Of a DNA stretch of 5,161 nt, positions 3,814 through 5,161 are shown in pieces. How positions within the stretch are numbered: the first letter of the stretch is position 1; the number at the start of each line of letters is the position of its first letter. Made by a program: the position numbers and the translations under genes. Source of the DNA: CADAWZ01 sp045114665 (GTDB lineage Bacteria > Vulcanimicrobiota > CADAWZ01); assembly GCA_045114665.1 (NCBI GenBank), contig JBGUKW010000049.1, forward strand, positions 1 through 5,161, in the 5' to 3' direction. The notes below the pieces were generated by a model. That model saw only the letters and a list, made by a program, of their open reading frames with translations. It did no database searches and was not told the origin of the DNA.

Positions 3814-4965
3814 ATGGAAGTAAGAACAGAACTACCAAAAGTTTTTGAAGAATTTGCGGAACAGAGAAGAAAATCTTTTATGACTGTAAAAGACATAAAA
3901 GACAAAGGAATCCCAGTTGTTGGTGCTTACTGTACATATTTTCCAAAAGAGCTTGCTATGGCATTTGGAGCTGTGCCAGTAAGTCTTTGTTCAACATCTG
4001 ATGAGACAATTCCAGCTGCAGAAAAAGATCTTCCAAAAAATCTTTGTCCACTTATCAAATCAAGTTATGGCTTTGCTATAACTGACAAATGCCCATATTT
4101 CTATTTTTCAGACCTCGTCATTGGTGAAACAACTTGTGATGGAAAGAAAAAGATGTATGAACTTATGGGAGAAATTAAAGATGTTTTCCTTATGGAACTT
4201 CCAAATTCACAAAAAGGAACAGCTTTTGAACTTTGGAAATCAGAAGTAATGCGTTTGAAAAAATATATGGAAGAAAAATTTGGTGTAACCATTACTGATG
4301 AAATGCTAAAAAAAGCTATCCATACTGAAAACGAAGTCAGAAAAGCATTGAAGCGTTTTTATGAATTGATGAAACTCGATCCAGTTCCAGTTACAGGACA
4401 CGAAATCTTTAAGGTACTTTATGGTAGCGGTTTTAAATTCGATAGAGAAAAATTGCCTGCTGAAATAAATGCTTTGACAGACAGAATTTTAAAAGAATAT
4501 GAAGAAGGCAAAAAGCTCGAAAAGAAGCCAAGAATTTTGATAACAGGCTGTCCTATCGGTGGAGCAACAGAAAAAGTTATAAAAGCCATTGAAGAAAATG
4601 GTGCTGTTGTTGTTGCTTATGAAAATTGCGTTGGTTCAAAAGTTGTTGATGGAATAATTGATGAATCAGCTTCAGATATTTATGATTCTATGGCAAGAAG
4701 ATATTTTGATATTGGTTGTTCAGTAATGGCACCAAATCCAAATAGAATCAAGTCACTTGACAGAATGATCGATGACTTCAAAGTTGACGGAGTTGTAGAG
4801 ATGGTTTTACAGGCTTGTCATACTTATGCTATTGAATCAAGAGAAATAAGAAAATTTGTCCAAGATAAGAAGGGCAAACCTTATCTCAATGTTGAAACAG
4901 ACTACTCATCAACAGATGTTGGTCAGTTGAATACAAGAATCGGTGCATTTATTGAAATGCTATAA
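3814..4965 (+). CDS. yjiM: Double-cubane-cluster protein, 2-hydroxyacyl-CoA dehydratase (HgdB/FldC) superfamily, YjiM-like
   Basis: Predicted cytoplasmic Fe-S reductase that receives electrons from the activase encoded upstream. At 383 residues it has the length I recall for E. coli YjiM and shares long recalled segments: LPKNLCPLIKSSYGF (73-87), DKCPYFYFSDL (91-101), GETTCDGKKKMYE (104-116), RILITGCPIGGA (240-251), LQACHTYA (332-339) and the C-terminal FIEML. Nine cysteines (40, 59, 78, 93, 108, 246, 272, 302, 335) supply enough ligands for the [Fe8S9] double-cubane cluster described in the Carboxydothermus DCCP relative. That protein reduces small molecules such as acetylene with ATP in vitro. 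True dehydratases need two different subunits (HgdA/HgdB, FldB/FldC); only one is present here, favouring the DCCP/YjiM type over an acyl-CoA dehydratase. The natural substrate is unknown. AGGAG (3802-3806) is 7 nt before the ATG and can be sequestered by the upstream tandem RNA. A terminator follows at 4984. Confidence 0.9.
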   Translation: MEVRTELPKVFEEFAEQRRKSFMTVKDIKDKGIPVVGAYCTYFPKELAMAFGAVPVSLCSTSDETIPAAEKDLPKNLCPLIKSSYGFAITDKCPYFYFSDLVIGETTCDGKKKMYELMGEIKDVFLMELPNSQKGTAFELWKSEVMRLKKYMEEKFGVTITDEMLKKAIHTENEVRKALKRFYELMKLDPVPVTGHEIFKVLYGSGFKFDREKLPAEINALTDRILKEYEEGKKLEKKPRILITGCPIGGATEKVIKAIEENGAVVVAYENCVGSKVVDGIIDESASDIYDSMARRYFDIGCSVMAPNPNRIKSLDRMIDDFKVDGVVEMVLQACHTYAIESREIRKFVQDKKGKPYLNVETDYSSTDVGQLNTRIGAFIEML

Positions 4966-4983
4966 TTTTTAGTGTAAATTTGC

Positions 4984-5031
4984 AAAAAAATAAGCCTTGA
5001 GGATTTCTAAGTCCCCAAGGCTTATTTTTTT
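4984..5031 (+). terminator. Intrinsic terminator of the double-cubane operon (likely bidirectional)
   Basis: AAAAAAATAAGCCTTG (4984-4999) pairs perfectly over 16 bp with CAAGGCTTATTTTTTT (5016-5031). After one A/C mismatch, GGA (5001-5003) pairs with TCC (5012-5014), leaving the 8-nt loop TTTCTAAG. The 3' arm ends in seven T and the 5' arm begins with seven A, so it can also stop transcription coming from the right on the minus strand. It begins 18 nt after the double-cubane gene's stop codon. Confidence 0.9.
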
Positions 5032-5068
5032 AGAGTGAAAAGGATCGCAAATATTTTCCTTCTATATT

Positions 5069-5161
5069 TTACAAAACAACTTTTCTTTTTCTGTTATCAG
5101 CAACTAAAACGACTGTTATTATTTTCTTTGCCCCCTTGTGGGGCTGATTTTTTAAAAACTC
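5069..5161 (-). CDS. Possible C-terminal end of a minus-strand gene, partial at window edge
   Basis: A minus-strand frame is open from the window edge to TAA at 5069-5071. It gives 30 residues, including KKIITVVLVADNRKRKVVL at the C-terminus. The hydrophobic strand followed by a basic tail looks protein-like, and the terminator at 4984-5031 lies in the right place to serve it. An open stretch this short can arise by chance, and a GC hairpin inside it (GCCCC 5130-5134 with GGGGC 5140-5144) argues against coding. I do not recognise a family. Confidence 0.22.
   Translation of the reverse strand, partial: EFLKNQPHKGAKKIITVVLVADNRKRKVVL
5130..5153 (+). terminator. Short GC hairpin with T-tract, possible terminator
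   Basis: GCCCC (5130-5134) and GGGGC (5140-5144) form a 5-bp all-GC stem with a 5-nt loop (CTTGT). TGA and then six T (5148-5153) follow. No plus-strand gene ends nearby inside the window, so its role is unclear, and it competes with the minus-strand coding interpretation of the same bases. Confidence 0.3.

Noticed and set aside
4101..4292. Minus-strand 63-residue open frame inside the double-cubane gene
   Set aside because: Antisense shadow without RBS or motif.
2820..4965. Classical 2-hydroxyglutaryl-CoA or phenyllactyl-CoA dehydratase operon
   Set aside because: Only one dehydratase-type subunit and no CoA-transferase gene are present, and the subunit's segments match the YjiM/DCCP type.

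Overview
The window is AT-rich (roughly one third G+C by eye), with strong AGGAGG-type ribosome binding sites and sigma70-like promoters. Its genes encode oxygen-sensitive Fe-S and flavin enzymes. This suggests a low-GC obligate anaerobe (Clostridia/Tissierellia-like Firmicute, Fusobacterium or spirochaete). The sequence alone does not let me choose among these.

Left edge (1-343, minus strand): a scar. The first ~50 codons of an AAA-ATPase-like/PD-(D/E)XK-type gene, with its own promoter and RBS, run out of frame into the last ~45 codons of mnmA (tRNA 2-thiouridylase). The mnmA stop overlaps the start of a cysteine desulfurase gene that leaves the window. MnmA and a cysteine desulfurase normally cooperate in tRNA thiolation, so a once-intact pair seems to have lost nearly all of mnmA. 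An assembly chimera would look the same.

Centre (344-2810): a divergent intergenic region with a promoter on each strand and a palindrome. It is followed by a full-length BaiCD/2-enoate-reductase-type flavoenzyme (Old Yellow Enzyme barrel, [4Fe-4S] motif, FAD/NAD(P) domain). Next comes a 30-codon ORF with a very good RBS, then an inverted repeat overlapping a strong promoter.

Right (2811-5031): a two-gene system of the E. coli YjiL/YjiM type. It consists of an ATP-dependent [4Fe-4S] activase and a 383-residue double-cubane-cluster protein of the 2-hydroxyacyl-CoA dehydratase superfamily. An intrinsic terminator closes the unit. The activase would inject low-potential electrons into the double-cubane protein. 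The physiological substrate of this family is not settled, and the flavoenzyme next door hints at a reductive pathway.

Main discovery: the 226-nt gap between activase and double-cubane gene holds two tandem ~103-nt copies of a structured RNA. Each has a long stem with a conserved 17-nt loop, a second stem whose two sides change together between copies, and a conserved 3' segment. That segment can pair either with the loop (pseudoknot) or with an AGG just downstream, which in copy 2 is the Shine-Dalgarno sequence of the double-cubane gene. This looks like a tandem riboswitch or other cis-regulatory RNA of a class I do not recognise.

Right edge (5032-5161): little is certain. There is a possible C-terminal fragment of a minus-strand gene and a short GC hairpin.
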